DNA of 35,609 nucleotides from the NCBI GenBank assembly GCA_016936815.1, contig JAFGXD010000064.1:1-35609 (forward strand). Direction: 5' to 3'. Shown here one piece after another: positions 1 through 7,632 of this stretch. Within the stretch, counting starts at the first letter, position 1, and each line of letters begins with the position of its first letter. This DNA comes from Bacteroidales bacterium (lineage in GTDB: Bacteria > Bacteroidota > Bacteroidia > Bacteroidales > GWF2-38-335). Position numbers and translations under genes: made by a program. The notes below the pieces were generated by a model. The model was not told the DNA's origin, ran no database searches, and saw only the letters and a program-made list of their open reading frames with translations.

Positions 1-126
1 GAAAAGTTTAAAATTAGTGGAGGTTTTTTAGGAGGAGGAGTAATAAAGAGAAGTGGGGATCAACGAAAAACTCTTAATATTCCAAGAAAGTCGAGAAAAT
101 TGCTAAAAAACTTTTACGGAATTTAA
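1..126 (+). CDS. 3' end of an unidentified protein (partial)
   Basis: Frame 1 is open from the first base of the window to a TAA at 124-126, giving the last 41 residues of a protein. The tail is basic and glycine-rich near its start (GGFLGGGV) and ends in a Lys/Arg-rich stretch finishing NFYGI. The stop lies 5 bases before the start of the next gene on the same strand, which fits an operon. No family can be recognised from so short a tail. Chance openness over 41 codons in AT-rich DNA is possible, so this is a modest call. Confidence 0.45.
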   Translation, partial: EKFKISGGFLGGGVIKRSGDQRKTLNIPRKSRKLLKNFYGI

Positions 127-131
127 TAATT

Positions 132-443
132 ATGCCCGTTGTTGTTTTTATTATGCATTCCATGAAAGATGGAAGGTTTTGGTTTGGACATGCCGTTGAT
201 GTTGAAAAAAGAATTGCTGCTCATAATTTAGGTAAATCTGAATTCACAAAACCTTTCCGACCATGGAAATTGTTTGCTACAAAAGAGGTTGATAATCATT
301 CGGATGCAGTGTTTTTTGAAAGAAGATTAAAAACTTTACAAACTGAGGAAGGTATGTTGGTTTTTATGCTTTACAACGATTTTAAGTTAACTCCGGAATA
401 TCAATTGCGACTTAATAATATTCAGCAAAAACGTGAAGACTAA
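132..443 (+). CDS. GIY-YIG domain protein with degenerate catalytic motif
   Basis: This 103-residue protein has the length and layout of the small single-domain GIY-YIG (UvrC/URI-like) proteins, which are putative nucleases of mostly unknown role. The usual pattern is visible: SMKDGRFWFGH, then a DVEKRIAAHN segment with the conserved Arg, the RPW motif, and a Glu-bearing helix (FFERRLK). The two signature tripeptides are altered. The GIY tyrosine position reads VFI (Phe) and YIG reads WFG. Those tyrosines take part in catalysis in known members, so activity may be lost or changed. The stop overlaps the stop of the reverse-strand lipoprotein gene by 3 bases. There is a short gap to the partial gene upstream and no Shine-Dalgarno sequence. 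Confidence 0.75.
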   Translation: MPVVVFIMHSMKDGRFWFGHAVDVEKRIAAHNLGKSEFTKPFRPWKLFATKEVDNHSDAVFFERRLKTLQTEEGMLVFMLYNDFKLTPEYQLRLNNIQQKRED

Positions 444-988
444 TTGTTTTTTAGCTTTCCAATTGTTTTGTATCTGCCATATCCCATATATTCTTTGCCT
501 CCGGAGTCTTTTGCTATATAATACCAAAGTCCGTTACGAGGTGTCAAGTCCTTTCTTTTTATCGAATAATTATGATTATCGACATATTCTACTCCTTTCT
601 TTAAAATTCCATCGGTACAAAAACCTTTTAAACCGGTTTTGGTTTTACGCTGATACCACATTTCAAAATGCTCTTTTGTAAAAGATTGCTTGGTGTAATT
701 TCCTAAAATCCAATTACCATTAATAAAATTCATTGAACCAAATTCAACTATCTGCAAATCTCTTCGTAATGAAATTATTGATGTTTTGTGTCTCCAAATA
801 TAGTAGTTGCTGTCTTTTTCATATACAACAGCATAAATTTCAGAAGGATCATGAACTACCTGTATTTCTTCGGGAAGATTTTTAATCTTATCAGGTAAGT
901 CTGGCGAAATCTCAGTATTTGTTTTGTTGTTTTCTTTACATGAAAAAAGAAATAATAATAACAAAATATAAACTAAACCTCTCTTCAT
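440..988 (-). CDS. small hypothetical lipoprotein
   Basis: The product is a 182-residue protein starting at the ATG at 988; an in-frame TTG at 997 is less likely. The N-terminus MKRGLVYILLLLFLFSC is a clear type II signal peptide with lipobox LFSC, so the mature protein should be a lipid-anchored envelope protein. The residues after the cysteine (KENNKTN) form a polar linker. The rest is rich in Tyr, Trp, Lys and Gly. A C-terminal segment contains WYYIAKDSGGKEYMGYGRY, which suggests a repeated beta-strand fold. I do not recognise a family. The gene is convergent with the GIY-YIG gene and their stops overlap. Two promoter-like -7 boxes lie 34-57 bases upstream. Confidence 0.7.
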   Translation of the reverse strand: MKRGLVYILLLLFLFSCKENNKTNTEISPDLPDKIKNLPEEIQVVHDPSEIYAVVYEKDSNYYIWRHKTSIISLRRDLQIVEFGSMNFINGNWILGNYTKQSFTKEHFEMWYQRKTKTGLKGFCTDGILKKGVEYVDNHNYSIKRKDLTPRNGLWYYIAKDSGGKEYMGYGRYKTIGKLKNN

Positions 989-1021
989 TAAGTTCAATTA
1001 AAAAAAATATTAAACAGTTGC

Positions 1022-1045
1022 CAAAAATAATTCGTGCCAAATGTA
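1022..1045 (-). promoter_or_regulatory. candidate Bacteroidota -7 boxes for the lipoprotein gene
   Basis: On the reverse strand two matches to TAnnTTTG occur: TATTTTTG (1029-1022) and TACATTTG (1045-1038). They lie 33 and 49 bases upstream of the ATG at 988. Neither has a good -33 TTTG at about 20 bases, so only the -7 element supports them. Confidence 0.35.
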
Positions 1046-1114
1046 ATAAATTTCATTTACTATTTAAATAATATTTATACGAACTACAAAAATTAATGAT
1101 GAAAGAATATTTTT

Positions 1115-2587
1115 TTAAGATTTCATCAGGGCGGTTAATACTGTTTCAATTTTCTTTTTCATTTTATTGGAGCTGCAATTAAAATTGTTAACTATTATTG
1201 AAAATGAATAAACTTTTCCATTATTAGCTTCAATATAACCTGCAAAAGACCTAACTCTTGAAATTGTTCCTGTTTTTGCGTGAATTTTTCCATCTGTGGA
1301 TGTACCTCTAGCAAAAGAACTCATTGTTCCCGATTTTCCTGATACGGGCAAGGATTCAAAGTAAACTTTTTTGTTTTTTGATTTATACATATAGCTTAGT
1401 ATTCCACAAATTTGCCTTGCTGTTATTACATTCATTCTAGATAATCCGCAACCATCGTTAATATACATTCCTTTTGTGTCAATTCCTTTCGATGCCCAAA
1501 AGTTTTCCACGGCCATTGTTCCGGAATATGTGTCGCCACAAGAGTATCTCTTAACGCCTAAATGCTTTACAAAATGCTCTGCAAAAAGATTATAGGAAAC
1601 CATATTTGTTTGATTTACAAGTGAGGCCAGGGTAGGCGACAGTGTTTGGGTAATGGTTTTTCGAGGTAAAGTATCAATATTATTATCCAATTCCAGCATT
1701 AAGCTTGTGGTTGTTTCTCCAACAATATTTATACTTTTTGCTATAAGTTTTTCTTTTAGAAATTCTGCTGCAAGTAGCGCAGGATTAGGAATAGAACCTT
1801 TAATTCTAAAATCTTTTTTTCCTTTTGGAATGGTGCCATGAATAATTCTGAAGTCGGAATATGGCCCACCATATATGTAAGCATTGTCGGAATTATTATC
1901 AGATGACTTTACTTTATTAAGAAAAACCATATTTGGAATTTTTGGAATAATTGAATCTATTCTGGTAGAATCCCCGTTTTTTAATCCCGAAGAAAAACTC
2001 AATTCATAAGTATTATCAAATATGGTAAGACCACTGGCATAAGCTCCAAAGTAGTTTCCAATATCGCTCCAGGTCCAGCTTCCGGGAACAACAGGAACAG
2101 GAAAAATGCTTTCATCAGCAATTATTCTTCCATTAATAGTTTTTATTCCTATTTTCTCAACAGAATCTGCCCATGCAGAAATAAAATTTCCATAATGATC
2201 TTTGTAAAACCTTGAACCTAAAGCAGGATCTCCACCTCCGGTAATGTAGAGGTCTCCGTTTAAAACTCCATTGGAATCTATTTCTCCATTATACTCTATT
2301 TTGGTAACAAATCTATGTCCTGAGCCAAAAAGCTCAAGAATTGTAGCTGTTGTAACGGCTTTTTGAACTGAAGCCGGTATAAGACTCATGTCAGGATTCA
2401 ATTCTGATACTGTTGTTCCATCGCTTACATCTATTGCTAAAAAACTTATTGATGCATTTTTTAAGTCGCTGTCTTTTTCAAAAATTGCAATTTGTGTGTC
2501 TATTGGCTTGGGAATTATATTGCTAACAGTCTGACTAACAATTATATTTATTATTAGACTAAAGATAAGAAATATTAATTGTCTCAT
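1115..2587 (-). CDS. dacB: D-alanyl-D-alanine carboxypeptidase/endopeptidase, PBP4 type (peptidase S13)
   Basis: The product is a 490-residue periplasmic penicillin-binding protein that trims or cleaves peptidoglycan cross-links. All three active-site motifs are present in order: SxxK at about 73-76 (ASVQK), SYN at 331-333, and KTG at 438-440 (HAKTGT). The S13 motif before the last one reads DGCGLSR, with Cys in place of the usual Ser. A hydrophobic N-terminus (residues 3-18) is the likely signal peptide. The long insert between SxxK and SxN is normal for PBP4. The gene starts 8 bases after the stop of the nucleoside phosphorylase gene and is probably cotranscribed with it from the 3514-3545 promoter. 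Family assignment is firm; the cellular role (recycling or remodelling) is inferred from the family. Confidence 0.93.
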   Translation of the reverse strand: MRQLIFLIFSLIINIIVSQTVSNIIPKPIDTQIAIFEKDSDLKNASISFLAIDVSDGTTVSELNPDMSLIPASVQKAVTTATILELFGSGHRFVTKIEYNGEIDSNGVLNGDLYITGGGDPALGSRFYKDHYGNFISAWADSVEKIGIKTINGRIIADESIFPVPVVPGSWTWSDIGNYFGAYASGLTIFDNTYELSFSSGLKNGDSTRIDSIIPKIPNMVFLNKVKSSDNNSDNAYIYGGPYSDFRIIHGTIPKGKKDFRIKGSIPNPALLAAEFLKEKLIAKSINIVGETTTSLMLELDNNIDTLPRKTITQTLSPTLASLVNQTNMVSYNLFAEHFVKHLGVKRYSCGDTYSGTMAVENFWASKGIDTKGMYINDGCGLSRMNVITARQICGILSYMYKSKNKKVYFESLPVSGKSGTMSSFARGTSTDGKIHAKTGTISRVRSFAGYIEANNGKVYSFSIIVNNFNCSSNKMKKKIETVLTALMKS

Positions 2588-2595
2588 TTTTTTGT

Positions 2596-3474
2596 TTAAT
2601 TTGATTTTGTAATTTTTTCCAAAGTATATTCAATAAGTTTTACTACTGTTTTTTTGTAGTCCATACTAATAGTTTTACTTACTCTGTTGGCAATTATTGC
2701 ACAAAGTGTAACAGCATTATGACCAAGTAAAGAAGATAATCCGTAAATTGCTGAGCATTCCATTTCAAAATTTGTGATTTTCCTGCCTTCAAATTCAAAA
2801 CTTTCAATTTGGTCGTTTAGATTTCTGTATGCAGTTTTAAGCCTTAATTCCCTGCCTTGAGGGCCGTAAAAGCCCGGGGCTGAAATTGTTATTCCGGCAA
2901 TTGCTTTTTCTTTAAGTATGTTGAAAAGATTACCCGGTGCATTTACAAAATATGGAGAAGTAAGTCTTTCATTCCAATTTACATGATTTTTGAAAGCGTT
3001 TTCAATCTTAATATCTGAAATATCATCTCTGCCGTCATAAAAGTTTAATAATCCGTCGAATCCGCAAGCAGTCTGACTAATTAGAAAAGAATCAACAGGA
3101 ACAAATTCTTGCAAACTGCCACTAGTTCCTATTCTTATGAGATTTAGGCTTTTTTGTTCGGTTTTAAATATCCTTTTCTCTAAATCAATATTAACCAAAG
3201 CGTCAAGTTCGTTAACTACAATATCAATATTATCGGTACCTATTCCTGTGCCAATAACAGTTAAATGCTTGTTATTCAGGTAACCTGTGTGAGTAATAAA
3301 TTCTCTGTTACTTATTTTGTGCTCAATTTTGTCGAAATATGAAGAAACTATCGCTACTCGTTGCGGGTCACCCACCAAAATAATTGTTTCAGCAATATGT
3401 TCAGGTCGTAGGTGTAAATGATAGATACTTCCATCATTATTTAGTATTAGTTCAGATTCTTTTATTGGTTTCAT
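2596..3474 (-). CDS. nucleoside phosphorylase (uridine phosphorylase-like)
   Basis: The product is a 292-residue PNP/UDP-family phosphorylase, which splits nucleosides with phosphate to give a base and (deoxy)ribose-1-phosphate. The phosphate-binding GDPQRV motif lies at about 35-40, TGIGTDN at about 75, and the RIGTSGS segment follows. The substrate-binding E-M-E cluster appears in NFEMECSAIYGL. That cluster, and the general layout, fit uridine phosphorylase better than purine phosphorylase, but the substrate cannot be fixed from sequence. I start it at the ATG at 3474 (MKPIKESEL). An in-frame start at 3525 would extend it by 17 residues across the divergent promoter region and is unlikely. 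It leads a two-gene unit with dacB. Confidence 0.88.
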   Translation of the reverse strand: MKPIKESELILNNDGSIYHLHLRPEHIAETIILVGDPQRVAIVSSYFDKIEHKISNREFITHTGYLNNKHLTVIGTGIGTDNIDIVVNELDALVNIDLEKRIFKTEQKSLNLIRIGTSGSLQEFVPVDSFLISQTACGFDGLLNFYDGRDDISDIKIENAFKNHVNWNERLTSPYFVNAPGNLFNILKEKAIAGITISAPGFYGPQGRELRLKTAYRNLNDQIESFEFEGRKITNFEMECSAIYGLSSLLGHNAVTLCAIIANRVSKTISMDYKKTVVKLIEYTLEKITKSN

Positions 3475-3495
3475 AATTAAAAAATTATAATTTTG
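3465..3495 (+). promoter_or_regulatory. promoter of the universal stress protein gene (Bacteroidota sigma-ABfr type)
   Basis: A -7 box TAATTTTG lies at 3488-3495 and a -33-like TTG at 3465-3467, separated by 20 bases. This fits the TTTG/TAnnTTTG Bacteroidota pattern. The predicted leader to the ATG at 3532 is about 30 bases. It overlaps the start region of the divergent gene. Confidence 0.5.
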
Positions 3496-3513
3496 CAGTG
3501 TTTGTTTAACATT

Positions 3514-3545
3514 CAAATCTATCAAAATATTATGAATTCAGCAAA
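3514..3545 (-). promoter_or_regulatory. promoter of the phosphorylase-dacB unit (Bacteroidota sigma-ABfr type)
   Basis: On the reverse strand, -33 TTTG (3545-3542) and -7 TAGATTTG (3521-3514) are separated by exactly 20 bases, a full match to the Bacteroidota consensus. The leader to the ATG at 3474 is about 33 bases. The -33 box lies inside the first codons of the divergent stress-protein gene. Confidence 0.6.
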
Positions 3546-4398
3546 AAATAAAATTTTAGTCCCGGTTGATTTTTCCGAACACTCTATTGCAGGCCTTGAA
3601 CAGTCGTTTATTTTTGCACGACTTGCTAATGCGGAAATTGTTCTTTTACATGTAATTGCAGATTCGGGTGCCTTATGGGGAATGTTTTCAGGTAGTGAAA
3701 AAGATGAAATGGAAAAGAAATTGGATGAGAAATTAAAATCCTATGCAGAAGTAATTTCAAAAAAAGAGGATATTAAAGTCTCAACAATTATTGAAAAAGG
3801 AAAGCTAATCGACACAATTATCAAAGTTTCGGAGAAAATTGAAGCTAAAATGATTGTGGTTGGTACCACCGGCTCAAAAAACATTATGCAAAAGATTATT
3901 GGTTCAAATGCTTTGAGATTAATTAGAGAAACAACTTGTCCTTTAGTTACTGTTAAAGACGGTGCAAAGAGAGAAAATTGTAATAATATTGTTTTGCCTC
4001 TAGATCTTACAAAGGAAACAAATCAGAAAGTTTCTACTGCTATTGGTATTGCAGAGTTTTTCCATTCTAAAATATGGGCTGTTTCAGTTGCTACTACAAA
4101 AGATGAGTATATAATTAGAAGATTGAAAACTCAGCTTAGTAAGGTGAAAAAATTTATTCAGGATAGTAATGTTGAATGTGATACTATGCTTGTTAAATCA
4201 TCTAACAGAAAAGAAAGTATGGCGGAGGCTCTAATGGAATTCTCACATAAGGTTAACGCAGATTTAATGCTAATAATGACTCAACAGGAAGCGGAAATTG
4301 TTGAATATTTTATTGGTTCTTTAGCTAAGGAAATAATTCATAAGGCAGATTTACCCGTTATGAGCGTTGTTCCTAAAAGAAAACTTAAAAGCAACTAA
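3532..4398 (+). CDS. universal stress protein with two UspA domains
   Basis: The product is 288 residues and holds two UspA folds, as in UspE-type tandem proteins, which are cytoplasmic stress proteins that often bind ATP. Domain 1 (about 5-142) begins KILVPVDFSEHS and keeps the nucleotide-binding pattern G-2x-G-9x-G-S in GTTGSKNIMQKIIGSNA. Domain 2 (about 150-280) begins NIVLPLDLT, but the matching stretch reads MTQQEAEIVEYFIGSLA, so the ATP motif is not intact. The start at 3532 is preferred to an in-frame TTG at 3493, which lies inside the -7 box. The gene has its own promoter and a hairpin terminator that includes its stop codon. The physiological role is not known from sequence. Confidence 0.9.
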   Translation: MNSAKNKILVPVDFSEHSIAGLEQSFIFARLANAEIVLLHVIADSGALWGMFSGSEKDEMEKKLDEKLKSYAEVISKKEDIKVSTIIEKGKLIDTIIKVSEKIEAKMIVVGTTGSKNIMQKIIGSNALRLIRETTCPLVTVKDGAKRENCNNIVLPLDLTKETNQKVSTAIGIAEFFHSKIWAVSVATTKDEYIIRRLKTQLSKVKKFIQDSNVECDTMLVKSSNRKESMAEALMEFSHKVNADLMLIMTQQEAEIVEYFIGSLAKEIIHKADLPVMSVVPKRKLKSN

Positions 4399-4414
4399 AA
4401 AGTTGCTTTTTTTT
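4387..4414 (+). terminator. rho-independent terminator after the stress-protein gene
   Basis: A perfect 10-bp stem (AAAAGCAACT at 4387-4396, AGTTGCTTTT at 4401-4410) with a 4-base loop runs into a T-tract. The left arm contains the last codons and the first base of the TAA stop at 4396-4398. Confidence 0.85.
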
Positions 4415-4495
4415 ATTACTTCTATTCGTAATTCATAATTCAATCCCAAAATCTATGTTATTGGCAATATTATTCCAAAATACTGCAATAAATAC

Positions 4496-4503
4496 TATTT
4501 TTG
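4496..4503 (+). promoter_or_regulatory. candidate -7 box of the hutU-mqnE unit
   Basis: TATTTTTG matches TAnnTTTG and ends 22 bases before the hutU ATG at 4526, which predicts a short leader of about 15 bases. No convincing -33 box is seen at the usual spacing. Confidence 0.4.
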
Positions 4504-4525
4504 CAAAGATTAAAATTGAAGTATT

Positions 4526-6532
4526 ATGACACAACAAGAGTTTAAAAATGCAGTTCTGGAAGGAATTCCTGAAATTCTACCAAATCATAAACCTTATGAA
4601 CAGGGTATTAATCACGCCCCAAAAAGAAAGGATATTTTAACCAAAGAGGAGAAAAAACTTGCTTTAAGAAATGCTTTACGTTATTTCAAAAAGGAAGATC
4701 ACTCTGTTCTGGCTCCTGAGTTTGCTGAAGAATTGAAAAAATACGGTCGTATTTACATGTATAGGTTTCGTCCCGACTATCCAATTTCAGCAAGAAGCAT
4801 TTTCGATTTTCCTCATAAATCTGTGCAGGCAGCGGCTATTATGCTAATGCTAAGCAATAATCTCGATTATGCGGTTGCTCAACATCCTCACGAATTAATT
4901 ACTTATGGTGGAAATGGTGCAGTTTTTCAAAATTGGGCACAGTATAGAATTGCTATGAAGTATTTAGCTCAAATGACTGATGAACAAACTCTTGTTATGT
5001 ATTCCGGTCACCCTATGGGTTTGTTTCCTTCGCATAAAGATGCCCCTCGAGTTGTGGTTACTAACGGAATGATGATTCCAAATTATTCGAAACCAGACGA
5101 TTGGGAAAAATTTAACGCTTTGGGTGTAACGCAATACGGACAAATGACAGCCGGCTCTTTTATGTATATTGGTCCTCAGGGAATCGTTCATGGTACTACC
5201 ATTACTGTTCTAAATGCTTGTAGAAAGATTTCGAAAAACGGCGAAGGAACTGAAGGAAGAATTTTTGTTACTGCCGGTTTGGGAGGAATGAGTGGGGCTC
5301 AACCAAAAGCCGGAAATATTGCAGGTGTTGTTAGCATTACTGCCGAAATAAACCCACAGGCCGCCCACAAAAGATACGAACAAGGTTGGGTTGATGAACT
5401 TATAGAAGATGTTGATATAACCATAGATAAAGCATTGGAATACAGTAAACAAAAGAAAGCTAGATCTATTGCTTTTCTGGGAAATATTGTTGATTTATGG
5501 GAAAGAATGGTTGAAAGAAATGTGAAAATTGATTTGGGATCAGACCAGACTTCTTTGCACAATCCATGGGCCGGTGGCTATTACCCTGTGGGACTTTCTT
5601 ACGATGAATCTGTGGTTCTTATGGCCGAAAATCCTACAAAATTTGCTGAATATGTTCAAAATAGCTTAAGAAGACATGTTAAGGCTATTAATGCTATGGT
5701 TGCTAATGGAATGTATTTCTTCGATTATGGAAATGCTTTTCTTTTAGAATCGGGTAGAGCAGGAGCCGATATTTTTAAGGAAGACGGTAGTTTTAAATAT
5801 CCTTCTTACGTCCAGGATATTATGGGGCCAATGTGCTTCGATTACGGCTTCGGACCTTTCCGTTGGGTATGTACTTCTTCTAAGACTGAAGATTTGGATC
5901 TTACTGACAAAATTGCAATGGATGTGTTGAGCGAAATTGCAAAAACTGCTCCTTCCGAGATTTCACAACAAATGCAAGATAATATTCAGTGGATTAAAGG
6001 AGCCAGAGAAAATAAATTGGTGGTTGGCTCTCAGGCAAGGATACTTTATGCAGATGCAGAAGGGCGAATAAAGATAGCTGACGCATTTAATAAAGCTGTT
6101 CGTAAAGGTCAAATTACTGCTCCTGTGGTACTTGGAAGAGATCATCACGATGTTTCGGGAACCGATTCTCCTTTTAGAGAAACAAGCAATATTTACGACG
6201 GTTCTGCCTTTACTGCTGATATGGCAATTCAAAATGTAATAGGCGATAGCTTCAGAGGAGCTACTTGGGTTTCAATTCATAACGGAGGTGGCGTTGGTTG
6301 GGGCGAAGTTATTAATGGTGGATTCGGAATGGTTTTAGATGGCTCGGAAGATGCAGATAGAAGACTAAAAATGATGCTTCATTGGGATGTAAATAATGGT
6401 ATTGCCAGAAGAAGCTGGGCAAGAAACGAAGGAGCTGTTTTTGCAATTAAACGAGAAATGGAAAGAACTCCGGGATTGCTTGTTACTTTACCTAATTTTG
6501 CCGACGATAAGCTAATTGATTCCTTATTTTAA
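4526..6532 (+). CDS. hutU: urocanate hydratase (urocanase), long form
   Basis: This is the cytoplasmic enzyme of histidine breakdown that hydrates urocanate to imidazolonepropionate using tightly bound NAD as an electrophile. At 668 residues it belongs to the long type; classic bacterial HutU is about 555. Visible hallmarks are HELITYGGNGAVFQNW (about 121-136), SGHPMGLFPSH, the glycine-rich NAD-site region GLGGMSGAQPKAG, NPWAGGYYPVG, a Cys just before the conserved GFGPFRW, and a glycine-rich C-terminal segment NGGGVGWGEVINGG. No other hut gene (hutH, hutI, hutG) is in the window. Its stop overlaps the mqnE start in TAATG, so the two are probably translationally coupled although they belong to unrelated pathways. 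Confidence 0.96.
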   Translation: MTQQEFKNAVLEGIPEILPNHKPYEQGINHAPKRKDILTKEEKKLALRNALRYFKKEDHSVLAPEFAEELKKYGRIYMYRFRPDYPISARSIFDFPHKSVQAAAIMLMLSNNLDYAVAQHPHELITYGGNGAVFQNWAQYRIAMKYLAQMTDEQTLVMYSGHPMGLFPSHKDAPRVVVTNGMMIPNYSKPDDWEKFNALGVTQYGQMTAGSFMYIGPQGIVHGTTITVLNACRKISKNGEGTEGRIFVTAGLGGMSGAQPKAGNIAGVVSITAEINPQAAHKRYEQGWVDELIEDVDITIDKALEYSKQKKARSIAFLGNIVDLWERMVERNVKIDLGSDQTSLHNPWAGGYYPVGLSYDESVVLMAENPTKFAEYVQNSLRRHVKAINAMVANGMYFFDYGNAFLLESGRAGADIFKEDGSFKYPSYVQDIMGPMCFDYGFGPFRWVCTSSKTEDLDLTDKIAMDVLSEIAKTAPSEISQQMQDNIQWIKGARENKLVVGSQARILYADAEGRIKIADAFNKAVRKGQITAPVVLGRDHHDVSGTDSPFRETSNIYDGSAFTADMAIQNVIGDSFRGATWVSIHNGGGVGWGEVINGGFGMVLDGSEDADRRLKMMLHWDVNNGIARRSWARNEGAVFAIKREMERTPGLLVTLPNFADDKLIDSLF

Positions 6533-7632
6533 TGCTTTCTTTTATTTCCAATACTCAAACCAAAATTATTGCCAATAAGGTAATTAACAATGAGAGAATA
6601 AGTCCCGATGATGCTTTGTTTCTCTTTGAAAAAATGCCTTTGCATATTGTTGCTTATTTAGCTGATATTGTTAATGTTAGAATAAATCAACAGAACGTTT
6701 GGTTTAACCGAAATTTTCATCTGGAACCTACAAATATTTGTATTCATAATTGTAAGTTTTGCTCATATTCAAGAAAGAAAAATCAGGATGGTGCATGGGA
6801 ACACAGCATTAAGGAAATGCTGGAAATAGCTGCTCCTTACAAAGGTTCGCTTGTTACCGAAGTGCATATCGTTGGCGGTGTTCATCCGGAAAGAAATATT
6901 GACTTTTATGGTGAATTAATTTATGAAATTAAAAAGCTTCTTCCCGGAATTCATGTAAAGGCTTTTACTGCTGTGGAACTCGATCACATGATAAAAAAGT
7001 CGGGGCTCTCTGTTTTTCAAGGACTTAAGAAATTGAAAGAATATGGACTAGATTCAATTCCCGGAGGTGGTGCAGAGATTTTTAATTCGGAAATAAGAAA
7101 GCAGATTTGTCACGAAAAATCTAATGCTGATACTTGGCTTAATATTCATCGTCAGGCTCATTTAAACGGTATTCCTTCAAATGCTACAATCTTGTACGGT
7201 CATATTGAGAATTATGCTCACCGAGTAGAACATTTGGGTAAACTTAGGGAGTTACAGGACTATACGCATGGTTTTAATGCGTTTATTCCGCTTAAATACA
7301 AAAATCGTAATAATTTACTTAGTCATATAAAAGAGGCTGTTATTTCGGAGGATTTAAGGAATTATGCTGTTTCTCGTATTTTTCTCGACAATATTCCTCA
7401 TATAAAAGCCTATTGGCCAATGACCGGTAAAGAAATGGCACAGCTTGCTTTGGAATATGGGGTTGACGATTTAGACGGAACAATTGACGATTCTACTAAA
7501 ATATATTCTATGGCAGGAAGTGTTGAGCAAAAGCCGGAAATGACTGCAGGTGAAATGATTGAATTGATTAAGAATGCCGGAAAAGTACCGGTTGAAAGAG
7601 ATTCTCTGTACAATATTATCCGGAAATACTGA
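6532..7632 (+). CDS. mqnE: aminofutalosine synthase, radical SAM (futalosine pathway of menaquinone)
   Basis: The product is a 366-residue radical SAM enzyme. The cluster motif CxxxCxxC is at C70, C74 and C77 (CIHNCKFC). MqnE-type signatures follow: VHIVGGVHPE, KAFTAVELDH, SIPGGGAEIF, ILYGHIE and RELQDYTHGFNAFIPL. MqnE joins the adenosyl moiety of SAM to 3-[(1-carboxyvinyl)oxy]benzoate to give aminofutalosine. MqnC and CofH are relatives, but these motifs fit MqnE best. The ATG at 6532 overlaps the hutU TAA by one base. The 3' end overlaps the convergent phosphoesterase gene by 17 bases. No other menaquinone genes are nearby, so the pathway must be completed elsewhere if it operates. Confidence 0.9.
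   Translation: MLSFISNTQTKIIANKVINNERISPDDALFLFEKMPLHIVAYLADIVNVRINQQNVWFNRNFHLEPTNICIHNCKFCSYSRKKNQDGAWEHSIKEMLEIAAPYKGSLVTEVHIVGGVHPERNIDFYGELIYEIKKLLPGIHVKAFTAVELDHMIKKSGLSVFQGLKKLKEYGLDSIPGGGAEIFNSEIRKQICHEKSNADTWLNIHRQAHLNGIPSNATILYGHIENYAHRVEHLGKLRELQDYTHGFNAFIPLKYKNRNNLLSHIKEAVISEDLRNYAVSRIFLDNIPHIKAYWPMTGKEMAQLALEYGVDDLDGTIDDSTKIYSMAGSVEQKPEMTAGEMIELIKNAGKVPVERDSLYNIIRKY

Noticed and set aside
433-681. Open frame of 82 codons on the forward strand after the GIY-YIG gene
   Set aside because: It lies antisense to the lipoprotein gene, which has a clear signal peptide and lipobox. Its own translation shows no gene-like features.
4964-6232. Several reverse-strand open frames inside hutU
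   Set aside because: hutU is an unmistakable full-length gene. The reverse frames are short shadows with odd composition.
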